Assembly: GCA_030123565.1 (NCBI GenBank)
Contig: CP126122.1
Coordinates: 2,618,800 to 2,682,799, forward strand
DNA from: Nitrospira sp.
GTDB taxonomy: Bacteria; Nitrospirota; Nitrospiria; Nitrospirales; Nitrospiraceae
Direction: 5' to 3'
DNA: 64,000 nt
The notes below the pieces were generated by a model, which was given only the letters and a program-made list of their open reading frames with translations, was not told where the DNA came from and searched no databases. Shown in pieces: positions 43,986 to 53,696 of the stretch. How positions within the stretch are numbered: position 1 is the stretch's first letter; the number at the start of each line of letters is the position of its first letter. Both the position numbers and the translations under genes were made by a program.

Positions 43986-44489
43986 CTATCCTCTTTCTTG
44001 CGTTCCAGATGCCGGAGCCCAGCGCCGATACCCCGCCGGTTCCTCAAAATAGTAATCTGGTTGGGGAGAAAACCGAATCCGTTGATATTCAACGGACCAA
44101 TCGCGGTCCTGGCTCACCAATTTCAGCACCACCCCCGTCTCGCCATCGACCCACTCATAAAAACGTTCGTTGCGGCCATTGTAGTCCACCAGTACCTCAT
44201 AGAGCTTGGACGTACGACCGATCGTGGTCGCATCACCTACCAGGGTCCGCGTCCGCTCTCCCGGGAGGCTCGGCTGAATCGGCAGGATTTCTTCGGGTTT
44301 GACAGGAACCGCAAGAATTTGTCGGCGCTGGGCAAGCAGAAACCATGACTCTCGTTTATCCAATCGAATGATTTCTATGCTGGAATAGCCGATCTCCGTC
44401 CTGACCGCATACTTATACTCCAGACGAATGCGGTCACCCTTGGCAAAGACCTGGGCTTCAAAGCGGCGCCCCTCCACCCGTTTCACCAA
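43986..44489 (-). CDS. DUF4412/LolA-like exported protein, N-terminus unclear
   Basis: Soluble beta-rich protein: EGRRFEAQVFAKGDRIRLEY, IEIIRLDKRESWFLLAQRRQILAVPV, KLYEVLVDYNG and PDYYFEEPAGYRRW match the layout of DUF4412 or outer-membrane-lipoprotein-carrier-like proteins. The annotated TTG at 44489 cannot be the natural start: the same frame stays open upstream to a TGA at 44574-44576 and encodes AEFSASLVKRVEG, which belongs to the family's first strand, but no ATG/GTG or signal peptide is found there. A small indel near 44550-44620 or a non-standard start is likely. Possibly a partly decayed gene. Confidence 0.6.
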   Translation of the reverse strand: MVKRVEGRRFEAQVFAKGDRIRLEYKYAVRTEIGYSSIEIIRLDKRESWFLLAQRRQILAVPVKPEEILPIQPSLPGERTRTLVGDATTIGRTSKLYEVLVDYNGRNERFYEWVDGETGVVLKLVSQDRDWSVEYQRIRFSPQPDYYFEEPAGYRRWAPASGTQERG

Positions 44490-44626
44490 CGACGCAGAGA
44501 ACTCCGCCTGTGGGAGACTCGGTGAAACGGGCGGGTCGTCCTGGTGGGATCCGGCGTGACCAACGACCGACAGTCAGCGACAGACAACCTCCTAGAGCCC
44601 ACGGCGGGAAACGAACCGGCACACGA

Positions 44627-45565
44627 TTACTGTTGATGCTCCACCAACGGCTGAATCTCCACGGGGTGTCCAAGCGATTCGAGACCGAACCGTGGATTAT
44701 CCATCACCTTGTAGGCCGTACGATTTCCCTTCGGAGCAGGAAGCGCGACCTGTTCCGTCGTCGTTCCGTCGGGAGCGATGGTGATGGTCCGCGTCACTCC
44801 CGGACCGGACTGCGGATGCCATACCACCATCTGATAGGTTCCGGGCGGCACATCCTCTATTTTGAATGCGCCCTGGTCGTCCGTCACCGCGTAGTAGGGA
44901 TTGTTGACGGCCATGGCCCAGCTTTCCATGTACGCGTGAAAGCCACACTGCATGTAAAAGGTGCGTCGCCCCTTATTCAGGTAAATCGGCCCCACCAGGG
45001 ACTTCCCCGGCGCATGGTTGTGAACCGCGTGGATATTGCCCCGTTGATGTTGATGGTTCAGAATCAGCGGCGTATTGAACAAGACCCGCGCCCCGGCCTC
45101 CGGCGACGTTTCATAGCCCTGAATGTCGTGCATAACTGGATCCATGTTCACCACTTCCACCGCATGTCCGTTCCGTACGATCGTCACCCAGGGTTGGAAC
45201 AGGCAATCGCGCGCTTCGATGAGAGGCACCGACAGGTCGAATGGCTTGCCCCCGTCGACTCCTTCAAGAATCACGATGGCGTTCTTGAGCCCCCCGTCCG
45301 AATTCACGATGAAGTCCCTGAGGAGGCGCCAGCCTTTCCCGTTCGAAATCCTGCCGCAATAGGCCGGGTCCGGGAAGGTAATGAGGTTGAACCCCTTCGG
45401 CTCCGGGACCGCTCCGGCCAGCGTCACTTTTCCATCGAGAGTTCCGCCGTGCGGCACCTCGATGACTTCGTAGGCGCCGGCTGGGGGAAGGACCGGACAA
45501 AACAGAGCCAAGATCACCACCGCAATGGCAACGGCGCAAACCATACGGGCTTGATTCAGCATCAT
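44627..45565 (-). CDS. Exported cupredoxin-like protein, paralogue 2
   Basis: 312 residues; signal peptide around residues 8-30. A cupredoxin core contains VNMDPVMHDIQGYE, HQHQRG..HAVHNHAPG, and FYMQCGFHAYMESW (Cys/His/Met type 1 copper pattern), followed by a carboxypeptidase-regulatory-like domain (DQGAFKIEDVPPGTYQMVVWHPQSG). The ATG at 45565 has GAGGGAC at 6-nt spacing and is preferred to 45577. It is close in sequence to the next gene upstream, 28 nt away, pointing to tandem duplication. Confidence 0.8.
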   Translation of the reverse strand: MMLNQARMVCAVAIAVVILALFCPVLPPAGAYEVIEVPHGGTLDGKVTLAGAVPEPKGFNLITFPDPAYCGRISNGKGWRLLRDFIVNSDGGLKNAIVILEGVDGGKPFDLSVPLIEARDCLFQPWVTIVRNGHAVEVVNMDPVMHDIQGYETSPEAGARVLFNTPLILNHQHQRGNIHAVHNHAPGKSLVGPIYLNKGRRTFYMQCGFHAYMESWAMAVNNPYYAVTDDQGAFKIEDVPPGTYQMVVWHPQSGPGVTRTITIAPDGTTTEQVALPAPKGNRTAYKVMDNPRFGLESLGHPVEIQPLVEHQQ

Positions 45566-45593
45566 GGCGTCCCTCATGTTCTGTGACAGGTCC

Positions 45594-46502
45594 TTAGGGA
45601 ATCTGGCGTTCTAACGTAGGACGGATGTCGACGACTTTCCCGAGTGACTCAGGCCCGTAATGCGGATTCTCCTCGATTTCATGTACGCTCCGACGCCCCT
45701 TCGGCGCTTCAAAGGCAAAATCGACCGCGGAAACACCGTTCTCCGAGACGACCACCTTCTTTTGCAGCATCACCCCGACCCCTGGATGCCAGGCCATCAG
45801 CGTGTATTCTCCCGGCGGCACATCGGTCAACGTGAACGTCCCCCCGTCCCCAGTCAGCGCATAGTAGGGATTATCGACCGCGAAGCCCCAGCTTTCCATG
45901 TAGGCATGGAAGCCGCATTGCATCACGAACATCCGCCGTCCCTTGGTCATGTGGATCACTTCCCTGACCGGCTGTCCGGCGAGATGCTCATGGCTGTCCG
46001 CATTCACCAGGCGCTTGTGGTGAGGATTCATCGGCAGCGGCGTGTTGAACAGCACGCGCGGCCCCAATTGAGACGTTTCATAGGCTTGGATATCGTGCAT
46101 CACCGGGTCCATGTTCATGACCACCACCTCGGACCCGTCCTTGACGACCGTGACAAACGGAAGGAACCGGCAGTCACGCGCCTCGATGGTCAGCGGCTCG
46201 AACTTGAACGGCTTGCCCTTCGTCGCATCGGTCAACGCCACCACGACATCTTTCAGCCCCTTGCCCGCATTCATGGAAAATTCGTCGAGAATTCGCCAGC
46301 CCGTGCCGGTCGAGATGCGGCCGCAATAGACAGGGTCCGGGAACGTGATCAAGTTATATCCCTTGGGAGTGGGTTTCCCCCCCGTCATCGTAACGATGCC
46401 GGTAATACTCCCTCCATTCGTGACTGTGATCTCGTCGTACGCCCACGACGGAGACCAGCAGGCACCGACGGCGCACAACAGGGCGAAGCCGACCATTCGC
46501 AT
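45594..46502 (-). CDS. Exported cupredoxin-like protein, paralogue 3
   Basis: 302 residues; signal peptide residues 1-21. Blocks shared with paralogue 2: PKGYNLITFPDPVYCGRIS, IEARDCRFLPFVTVVKDG, MNMDPVMHDIQAYETS, RVLFNTPLPMN, FVMQCGFHAYMESW and a C-terminal carboxypeptidase-regulatory-like sandwich. Cys, His and Met ligands for type 1 copper are all in place. GGAGGGATGAC precedes the ATG. It lies immediately downstream of the giant multicopper oxidase, from which it is separated by a terminator, and may pass electrons to or from it. Confidence 0.8.
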   Translation of the reverse strand: MRMVGFALLCAVGACWSPSWAYDEITVTNGGSITGIVTMTGGKPTPKGYNLITFPDPVYCGRISTGTGWRILDEFSMNAGKGLKDVVVALTDATKGKPFKFEPLTIEARDCRFLPFVTVVKDGSEVVVMNMDPVMHDIQAYETSQLGPRVLFNTPLPMNPHHKRLVNADSHEHLAGQPVREVIHMTKGRRMFVMQCGFHAYMESWGFAVDNPYYALTGDGGTFTLTDVPPGEYTLMAWHPGVGVMLQKKVVVSENGVSAVDFAFEAPKGRRSVHEIEENPHYGPESLGKVVDIRPTLERQIP

Positions 46503-46600
46503 GTCATCCCTCCAACAATGAACTGGTTATCGATAGGAGCCAGTCGATACGAATTCTCGATGCAATTTTTTCATCATACACAATCAAGGCCCCATAACAA

Positions 46601-46630
46601 AAGGGGGGAGCCTGGATAGGCTCCCCCCTT
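46601..46630 (-). terminator. Terminator after the giant multicopper oxidase
   Basis: 12-bp GC-rich stem, arms 46601-46612 and 46619-46630, with a 6-nt loop; on the minus strand it is followed by TTTT. It lies 28 nt after the stop. Confidence 0.82.
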
Positions 46631-46657
46631 CTCTCACGTGTCGAGAGATGCGTCCGG

Positions 46658-49600
46658 TTACTTTGCCGCGACAGGAATCGCTTGCACAGCCGGCCGCTCA
46701 ACCTCGGCACTCTTGGTGCCCGCGCTGGCTCCGCTCAAGGGCAGCAACCGAGTATCACCGGACGGTAACACACGGAGATACCCCCACTGACCGGACTGGG
46801 AGTACGGCAACCGTTGATTGCTATACACATAGTCGCCGGGCAACCGATAGATCCCACCCGCGGACGGGAGGTATGCATCGAGCACCTCGGAACCGGAATA
46901 CTCCACGACGCTGATCTGATCGGCGCCGCGCATGAACGGCTCGATCGGCCATTCATGCTTCTCGACGCTGAACATGCCGTTCTGCTCGTTGCTGACACCC
47001 AGCACATGGATGCGCACCGGATCACCCGCATGCGCCTCGATGATCGGGGTCGCCGGATCTTCCGGCTTGTCCGCCTTGCAAGGCTGGAACACCTTGCCGA
47101 GCGAGCAACCCTGTTCTTCGCGGAACTTGTACGGTTCCGACCGGTAGTTGACGCCGGTCAAGCCCGCCACGTTCTGGACGTACGGCATGAAACTCGTGCC
47201 GATGATGTTGTCTTCATCCTGGAAGAACAACGCCACGTCGCGATAGTTCGCACGCATTTCATTGCCCGGCACCGAGCGGTCGATGATGACGTCGGCGATC
47301 CAGGAATTCTTATTGGACAGATCCGCGCCGGTCTTGGGATCGCGATACTTCGACCCCTTCGGACCGACCACGACGGCGCCGAACAACCCGTTCCGCGGAT
47401 TGGTCATGACATTGCCCCAATCCCACACCAAGGAGGTCGTCTCGCCGTTGAAGGGATCCGCATAGTAGGTATATTCGCGCTCGCCGCCCGGAGCGACCGT
47501 CTGGTCACCCGGGTTGTTCCCCACGTTCGCGCCCATGGAATCCTTCGGATCGAAGGCCAAGCCGATCGCGGAGAAGGAAGCCTTGCTGTCCTTCATCTTG
47601 TTCTTCAGATGCACCTTGACGCAGTCACCGCTGTTCACGCGCAGCGTCAGCGGCATCGGCTGTGCGCCGCCCGCCACCTTCGCCGTGTCCTCCTCCAAAG
47701 CATAGATCTTCGCTTCGGAATTGGTCGTGAGGATCTTGCGCTCAAAGTCCACTTCGATTTCGTCCGGTGCCTTCGCGTTGAACTTCATTCCCGGGAAGTC
47801 CATCGCGACGACGTTGAAATGCTTGACCGGCGCGTCGGCGGGACACACCGGCAGCGCCTTCGGCATTTCACCCTTGTTCGAGAAGCCGGCGGGCAACTTC
47901 TTCAGGTCCGCCTGCTCCTTGTCCAACACGCGGATGATTCCCCAACCGCCCTCGGAGAATTTCGAGGATCGGCCGTTGAAATGGATGTAGTCGCCGGGCA
48001 AATGCCGTGACCCACCCGCTTCTGGAACCACGAGGTCATACCGTTCCGCAATGCCGATATGGATCGAGTTCTTCCGATTCGCATCCGAGGCATACCGCTC
48101 CGTCCAGAACGTATGGCCGGACAGGGTCCAGACCATCGATTCGTTCATGAGCGTGTGCAACAGACGGAACACCATCGTGTCGCCGACATAGGCACGAAGC
48201 GTCGGCGTATAGGGATCTCCATGGACCTGGCTGCTGAAGACCTGCGACACGTCGGGATTGGTCGCCAACCGCTGCGCGATCGGGGCCGCCCTGAAGTTCA
48301 AGCCGCTGCCGGTGGTATGGGTTCCACCGTTCAAGAACGGCATCGGCGTCATGTAGATCTTCTCCGGCATGGCGAAGGACACGGTCTTACCTGCCTCGAG
48401 CGCCACTTCGATCGGCTGCCCGGGAGGATTTCCGGCCGTCACGATATTGACGGTGTGCGGCACGGTATCGTGCACCTGCACCATCAGCTCGCGGAAGCTG
48501 TTGTTCACGCCATGGCCCACCGGCTCATTGGTGTGAATGTCCGCGATCGGCCCGCTCCAGACCAGCTTTCCGGTCTTTGGATCATGATAGGTCGATCCGA
48601 CCGGCTCGGCGATGAAGGTCCCGAATCCGCCGTGCGGCCAGGTGGTCGCACCGAACGCGTGGTCATGCCAGAACACCGTTCCCACGTCCGCATCGACCCA
48701 GAACCGTTGCCGCACGAACTCCACGGTCACGATGTCGTTGACCGGGTGATCATGCTTTAGGCCCTTGGCCAGGGTGATCGTATTGCCGTTGATCGCCTTG
48801 ATGCGGGAAATTTCATTCCCCTTCACATTGTCGGCTCCGACGAGGAGCAACGTTCCGACATGGAACTGCTTGGCATTCTTTACCGTGATCGTCGTCGCGC
48901 CCTTCTTGGCGGCGGCGGTGAACACCGTGTTCATCGGGACCGGCAGTCCCTTCGGGTTCTTCTTTTCCAGCATCGTGAACGGACGCACCGACTGTTCATA
49001 GGAGAAGCCGGTGATCACGCCGTCCGACGCCTGGTTGTCGAACTGCAGGAAATGCCAGTGGGTGTTGATCTTCGACGACTGGAAATTCGTGTAGTCGTCG
49101 TCGTCCCACTCGCTCGTCAACATCCAATCCACGCAATCGTAGATGTTGCCGCGAACGACCAACGGATACTTCAGATCGTCGTTCTTCCGGATGTCCGCTT
49201 CTTCCTCATGCAACACATAGATCAAGCCGTTCGGATCGATCACCGGCGGTTCCTTGCCGGTCTTCTTGGCAATGGTGATCGGAAGCTTGATGAAGTGGAC
49301 GTTGTAGCTCTTCCGTCCGGCATTCACCGGGCAGAGGCTCCAGTTGCCGTTTTCACCGGGCAGGGACTGATCGACACTCTCCTCGCCGTTGGCATCCCGG
49401 CGGATCATCTCCAGCCAAGGCGCGCCCACGTGGTTCGGGGAGAACATCGCGCGCTTCCCGAAGTGCGGGGTGAGGTGCGGCCAGGCGACCTTGCCGGTCA
49501 ACGGCTCGAACGTGATCGGGTGCCGTTTACCCGGATGGGTCGATTTGTATTTGGGATTGTCGATGGTGCTCTCCGGCTCGCTCAATGCACGGGTCCCTTC

Positions 49601-51523
49601 CCAAGCCCAGTCCAGCACCGTGGCATCGTACGACACAATCTGACCCTTTTCGTCGTTCTTGTGTCCCGGCTTGCCCATCGTCGGGAGCTGCATTTCGACC
49701 CAATCCTTGATCGTGATCGTGGCAGGATTGGACTTCCAATCGCTCTTGCCCTTCTCGACGATCTTGAAGGCCTTGCCGAACCAATCGACGGTCTGACCGA
49801 CTAGCTTGTCCGACGTGATCGGGGCCTTGATGCGCCCCTTTCGATCGGGCAATTCACGCAGATCCGGCATGACGTCGTTCCGCATGTCGCCCTGCTGAAG
49901 CGTGTTATAGACACGCCAATACCCCCACATGCCCGCCACATAATGGTGCGCGACGTGGCAATGGAAGAGGAAGTCACCGGCCAACTGCTGGCACAGACCG
50001 GAACCGCACTCGGTCTCCAGGTCCAACGCTTCCGACGGCCCGATCACTTCCACATCGACCCGGTCCGTCTTGGCACGGATCACGGGATACTTGACCGGCC
50101 CATTCACTGCGGTCGTCCAGAGGTTCATGTCATCGATGGCGCGCGGGCTGCGCGGCCAACGAATGGTGCCGCCATGGGGATGGTGGCTGTGGAACACTTC
50201 CGATCCGCCATGGACCAGACGGAACTTGGCCGGATCGCCCATGTAGGAACGCGGAATCGTCGGGGACGGATCGCCGAAGGTGTAGGAACTGTACCCCATC
50301 GACTCGTCCTCGAAGCCGAAGTACTCGTGCTGCACGTGCATGTTGTTGATTCCGAACGGCTCGCTGCGATAGTTGATCGCACGGCCGCCTGGACGATAGG
50401 CGTCCGTCAAGGGATCGCGCTGCGGCAGGAAGTCTCCCTTCTTGTTGACGGGGCGGAAGGCTTCGTCGCCGACTTCGTGATAGTACAGGACGAATTCACG
50501 GAAATCCGGACCGGTCCCGTTCTTGATGATGACCTGCCAGCCGCTCGTGGCCGGCGTTGGATCACCGTTCCCCAACGGCTCCAGATACTCGGAGCCGCGC
50601 GGCTCGACGACGAAGGACCCGAAGAGGCCCATCACGGTCAATTCGCGGTCATTGGCGAAGGTGTGGAATTGCCGCACCCCTTCCTGCGTGGTGGGGTGGA
50701 TATACCATTCGAACTCGCCGCTCTTCTCCTTCGCGACGATCGAATCGGGATTCGTCGTGGCGGCCGACGCTCCGGTCGCGCTCACGACCATGCTGGAACC
50801 GTGGATGTGCAGGCTGACGTCTTCACCGCCCTCCAACTTGTTGGACAGCTTGATCTTGACGCAATCGCCCTGGTTGCCGCGGATCGTCAGCGGCTGAATC
50901 CACTGGGCCTGCACGCCGGGAATGACCGCACCGGGATCGAACCCTTCCTTCTCGCGCGCTTCCCGGTTCTTGGTTTCTTCCGCCCGCACCTTGTCGAGAT
51001 TTTCATCCAGCGTGTACATGTAACCGGGATAGAAGTCGAGCCATTGATTGAGCGTAATCTCGACATTGATCGCGGACACATTGTACTGCTTCACCGGAGC
51101 GGTGGCCGGACACTTGCCGCCGCCGTTCAGGGCCACGGGCTCCACCCGGGGATCCGACATCAAGAGCATGTCCTGACCTCCTGCTCCATACTGGTGCATC
51201 ATGGTCTGGGTATTGAACATGCCCGTATTGACCTGCTGCACCTGCGGATCCTGAGCCAGATGGTCCATGATGCGCTGATGCTGTTGCTCGACCATCGCGG
51301 AACGCTCCGGCTTTCCCGCCATCGCATCCTCGACGATCGTCTGTCCCTTCAACTGCTCCGCCCACGACGGAAGTTGATGGGACATCGCCGTCTGTTGCGC
51401 CGCCGCATGATCCGCATGCGACTGATTCTCAGCCGAAGCGGCCAGCGGCAGACACACGAGCGCACCGCCGGCGATGACACCGAGGGTGCGCGATGTGACA
51501 CGTGATAACCAACGATAATCCAT
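46658..51523 (-). CDS. Very large exported multicopper oxidase (about 1620 residues)
   Basis: 1621-residue protein from ATG 51523 (AAGGAGG directly upstream); signal peptide about residues 5-30. It contains several cupredoxin domains. Copper-type motifs include LHIHGSS, IHPTTQEGVRQFHTF, HSHHPHGGT, and FHCHVAHHYVAGMWGYWRV, the HCHxxxH pattern that ligates type 1 and type 3 copper in the first third. Further His-rich stretches follow: NTHWHFLQFD, VFWHDHAFGATTWPHGGFG, SGHTFWTERY and HIGIAERYDLVVPEAGG. Typical three-domain oxidases have 450-650 residues; this is nearer the size of the manganese oxidase MofA (about 1660), to which it may be related. Substrate unknown; Mn(II), Fe(II) or Cu(I) are candidates. 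Confidence 0.85.
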   Translation of the reverse strand: MDYRWLSRVTSRTLGVIAGGALVCLPLAASAENQSHADHAAAQQTAMSHQLPSWAEQLKGQTIVEDAMAGKPERSAMVEQQHQRIMDHLAQDPQVQQVNTGMFNTQTMMHQYGAGGQDMLLMSDPRVEPVALNGGGKCPATAPVKQYNVSAINVEITLNQWLDFYPGYMYTLDENLDKVRAEETKNREAREKEGFDPGAVIPGVQAQWIQPLTIRGNQGDCVKIKLSNKLEGGEDVSLHIHGSSMVVSATGASAATTNPDSIVAKEKSGEFEWYIHPTTQEGVRQFHTFANDRELTVMGLFGSFVVEPRGSEYLEPLGNGDPTPATSGWQVIIKNGTGPDFREFVLYYHEVGDEAFRPVNKKGDFLPQRDPLTDAYRPGGRAINYRSEPFGINNMHVQHEYFGFEDESMGYSSYTFGDPSPTIPRSYMGDPAKFRLVHGGSEVFHSHHPHGGTIRWPRSPRAIDDMNLWTTAVNGPVKYPVIRAKTDRVDVEVIGPSEALDLETECGSGLCQQLAGDFLFHCHVAHHYVAGMWGYWRVYNTLQQGDMRNDVMPDLRELPDRKGRIKAPITSDKLVGQTVDWFGKAFKIVEKGKSDWKSNPATITIKDWVEMQLPTMGKPGHKNDEKGQIVSYDATVLDWAWEGTRALSEPESTIDNPKYKSTHPGKRHPITFEPLTGKVAWPHLTPHFGKRAMFSPNHVGAPWLEMIRRDANGEESVDQSLPGENGNWSLCPVNAGRKSYNVHFIKLPITIAKKTGKEPPVIDPNGLIYVLHEEEADIRKNDDLKYPLVVRGNIYDCVDWMLTSEWDDDDYTNFQSSKINTHWHFLQFDNQASDGVITGFSYEQSVRPFTMLEKKNPKGLPVPMNTVFTAAAKKGATTITVKNAKQFHVGTLLLVGADNVKGNEISRIKAINGNTITLAKGLKHDHPVNDIVTVEFVRQRFWVDADVGTVFWHDHAFGATTWPHGGFGTFIAEPVGSTYHDPKTGKLVWSGPIADIHTNEPVGHGVNNSFRELMVQVHDTVPHTVNIVTAGNPPGQPIEVALEAGKTVSFAMPEKIYMTPMPFLNGGTHTTGSGLNFRAAPIAQRLATNPDVSQVFSSQVHGDPYTPTLRAYVGDTMVFRLLHTLMNESMVWTLSGHTFWTERYASDANRKNSIHIGIAERYDLVVPEAGGSRHLPGDYIHFNGRSSKFSEGGWGIIRVLDKEQADLKKLPAGFSNKGEMPKALPVCPADAPVKHFNVVAMDFPGMKFNAKAPDEIEVDFERKILTTNSEAKIYALEEDTAKVAGGAQPMPLTLRVNSGDCVKVHLKNKMKDSKASFSAIGLAFDPKDSMGANVGNNPGDQTVAPGGEREYTYYADPFNGETTSLVWDWGNVMTNPRNGLFGAVVVGPKGSKYRDPKTGADLSNKNSWIADVIIDRSVPGNEMRANYRDVALFFQDEDNIIGTSFMPYVQNVAGLTGVNYRSEPYKFREEQGCSLGKVFQPCKADKPEDPATPIIEAHAGDPVRIHVLGVSNEQNGMFSVEKHEWPIEPFMRGADQISVVEYSGSEVLDAYLPSAGGIYRLPGDYVYSNQRLPYSQSGQWGYLRVLPSGDTRLLPLSGASAGTKSAEVERPAVQAIPVAAK

Positions 51524-51879
51524 GGACCGGCCTCCTTGGATAGAGTTGAGAGAAAGGATTGATGAGAACGTGATAAGCGTGAACACTCAGACCATACAAG
51601 ACCTCGACAGATGCTGAATCGTTCTATCGGCAATCCCGCGTCGCAGCGGACGCAGTGCGCTCTATAAGGAAAACAGGGGCCGAAGAGTACTGAAGTCTTG
51701 CTGCTCTGTCAACCCCCTTGGCACCTTTCATGCGATCCGCCGCGAAGTCCGTCGCGATCGTGGAGCGGGTCGCCTGACTCACTCTCCCGCGGGAAAGCGC
51801 GAGTGACGGTCACGTCTCCGCTGCCGGTCGCAGGCCGCCCTCCATTGTCTCCGTTCTGCAACTTCAGGCATAATGACCC
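51524..51879. other. Intergenic region between multicopper oxidase and APC permease
   Basis: Divergent spacer of 356 bp. It holds the oxidase's leader and a promoter at 51684-51712. I see no gene, tRNA or convincing hairpin in the rest. Confidence 0.6.
51684..51712 (-). promoter_or_regulatory. Promoter of the multicopper oxidase
   Basis: On the minus strand TTGACA (51707-51712), 17-nt spacer, TACTCT (51684-51689). The leader to the ATG would be about 150 nt. Confidence 0.6.
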
Positions 51880-53694
51880 ATGATCTTGAAACGCTGGCTG
51901 GTTGGCCTGCCACTCAAGACGAAGCAAGCCGCTCACGAACGCCTCTCTAAGCGACTCGCCCTAGCCGTCTTTTCCTCCGATGCCCTTTCCTCGGTGGCCT
52001 ATGCCACGGAGGAAATTCTGCTCGTCCTGATCCTGGCCGGCACCGCCATGGTGGGGTACTCCATCCCGCTGAGCCTCTCCATTATCGGCTTGCTGGCGAT
52101 TCTGACGATGTCCTATCGGCAGATTATCTTTGAATATCCGGAAGGTGGAGGCGCGTACATCGTCGGCAAGTCGAATCTCGGCGAATGGCCGGGGCTGATC
52201 GCCGCTGCCGCCCTCATGATCGACTATGTGCTCACGGTCGCGGTCAGCGTTGCGGCAGGCATGGCCGCGATCACCTCCGCCTTCCCGACCCTCCTCCCCC
52301 ATCGAGAGACACTCTGCCTCGTCGCCATCCTGTTGGTACTCGTCGTCAACTTGCGCGGCGTCCGGGAATCAGGGCAATTTTTCGCCGTGCCGACCTACAT
52401 TTTCATCGGCGCCATCGCAGCGATGCTCGGCGTCGGCGTCGTGCAGATTCTCTTCGGCCATGCCACCCGCGTCGAACCGCCGCCCGGCCTCGCCGCCACG
52501 GAACCGTTGACCCTGTTCCTGCTGCTCCGCGCCTTTTCCTCCGGCTGCACCGCCCTCACCGGGGTCGAAGTCATTTCAAACGGCGTGTCCGCGTTCAAAC
52601 CCCCTGAGCCGAAGAACGCCGCACTGACCATGATCGGCATGGCGGCGATTCTCGGCGCACTCTTCATCGGCATCAGCGGCATGGCCTACTATTTCGGCAT
52701 CGTGCCCAAGGAGGATGAAACCGTCGTCTCCCAGATCGCGCGCGCGATCTTCGGAACCGGCCCCCTGTACTTTCTCGTGCAGGGTTCCACGATGCTCATT
52801 TTGATCCTGGCGGCCAACAGCAGTTTCAACGGCTTTCCACGGCTGGCCTCGATCTTGGCTCGCGACAGCTACATGCCGCACCAGATGTCCATGATGGGGG
52901 ACCGGCTGGTCTTCTCGAACGGCGTGATCATCCTGGGCGTCTTCTCCTGCCTGTTGATCATCCTGTTCCACGGCGACACCCATGCCCTCATTCCCCTCTA
53001 TGCCGTGGGCGTGTTCCTTTCCTTCACCATCTCGCAGGCCGGCATGGTCAAACGCTGGCTGGTCAAGAAGGGACCCCATTGGGAAAAGAAACTGCTCGTC
53101 AATGGGATCGGCGCCGTCACGACCGCCATCGCCACCTTGATCATCGCGAGCACGAAATTTACCCACGGGGCCTGGATCGTCATCGTCCTCATCCCCCTGC
53201 TGATCATGCTCTTCCGCGCCATCCGTTCCCACTATAAGGCCGTGTCCGAACAGGTCGCGCTCGCGCGGGGCCATCGCCCCCCGCTGCCCCGGCGCAATAT
53301 CGTCGTGCTCCCGATCAGCGGGGTCAATCGCGCCGTCATTCGCGCGGTGGACTATGCCCGGAGCCGTTCCGGAGACATTCGCGCCGTCCTCGTGGATGTG
53401 GATCCGGAAGAAACCGCCCGGGTGGAAATTCAATGGGCCCAGTGGGGCTGCGGCGTCCCCTTGACGGTACTGCCTTCACCCTATCGCTCCATTTTGAGTT
53501 CGCTGTTGGAGTACATCGAACAGTTGCTGCAGAAAGACCAGGAATGTTGGGTCACGGTCGTGATTCCTGAGATCCTCCCGGCTCGCTGGTGGCAAAACAT
53601 CCTCCATAATCAACGGGCGCTCATGCTCAAGGGCGCCCTCCTGTTCAAGGACCGTGTCATCCTCACCGATGTGCCCTATCACCTGACGAGGTAA
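51880..53694 (+). CDS. APC-superfamily amino acid permease
   Basis: 604-residue inner-membrane transporter with about 12 helices. APC features: DALSSVAYATEEILLVL in helix 1, SYRQIIFEYPEGGGAYIVGKSNLGEWPGLIAAAALMIDYVLTV in helices 2-3, GVEVISNGVSAFKPPEPKNA, and an extended hydrophilic C-terminus (residues 450-604) with a Rossmann-like strand pattern (IVVLPISGVNRAVIRAVDYARSR). That tail resembles the cytoplasmic domain of KimA-type potassium importers, so potassium or amino acids are possible substrates. Confidence 0.82.
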   Translation: MILKRWLVGLPLKTKQAAHERLSKRLALAVFSSDALSSVAYATEEILLVLILAGTAMVGYSIPLSLSIIGLLAILTMSYRQIIFEYPEGGGAYIVGKSNLGEWPGLIAAAALMIDYVLTVAVSVAAGMAAITSAFPTLLPHRETLCLVAILLVLVVNLRGVRESGQFFAVPTYIFIGAIAAMLGVGVVQILFGHATRVEPPPGLAATEPLTLFLLLRAFSSGCTALTGVEVISNGVSAFKPPEPKNAALTMIGMAAILGALFIGISGMAYYFGIVPKEDETVVSQIARAIFGTGPLYFLVQGSTMLILILAANSSFNGFPRLASILARDSYMPHQMSMMGDRLVFSNGVIILGVFSCLLIILFHGDTHALIPLYAVGVFLSFTISQAGMVKRWLVKKGPHWEKKLLVNGIGAVTTAIATLIIASTKFTHGAWIVIVLIPLLIMLFRAIRSHYKAVSEQVALARGHRPPLPRRNIVVLPISGVNRAVIRAVDYARSRSGDIRAVLVDVDPEETARVEIQWAQWGCGVPLTVLPSPYRSILSSLLEYIEQLLQKDQECWVTVVIPEILPARWWQNILHNQRALMLKGALLFKDRVILTDVPYHLTR

Positions 53695-53696
53695 TG

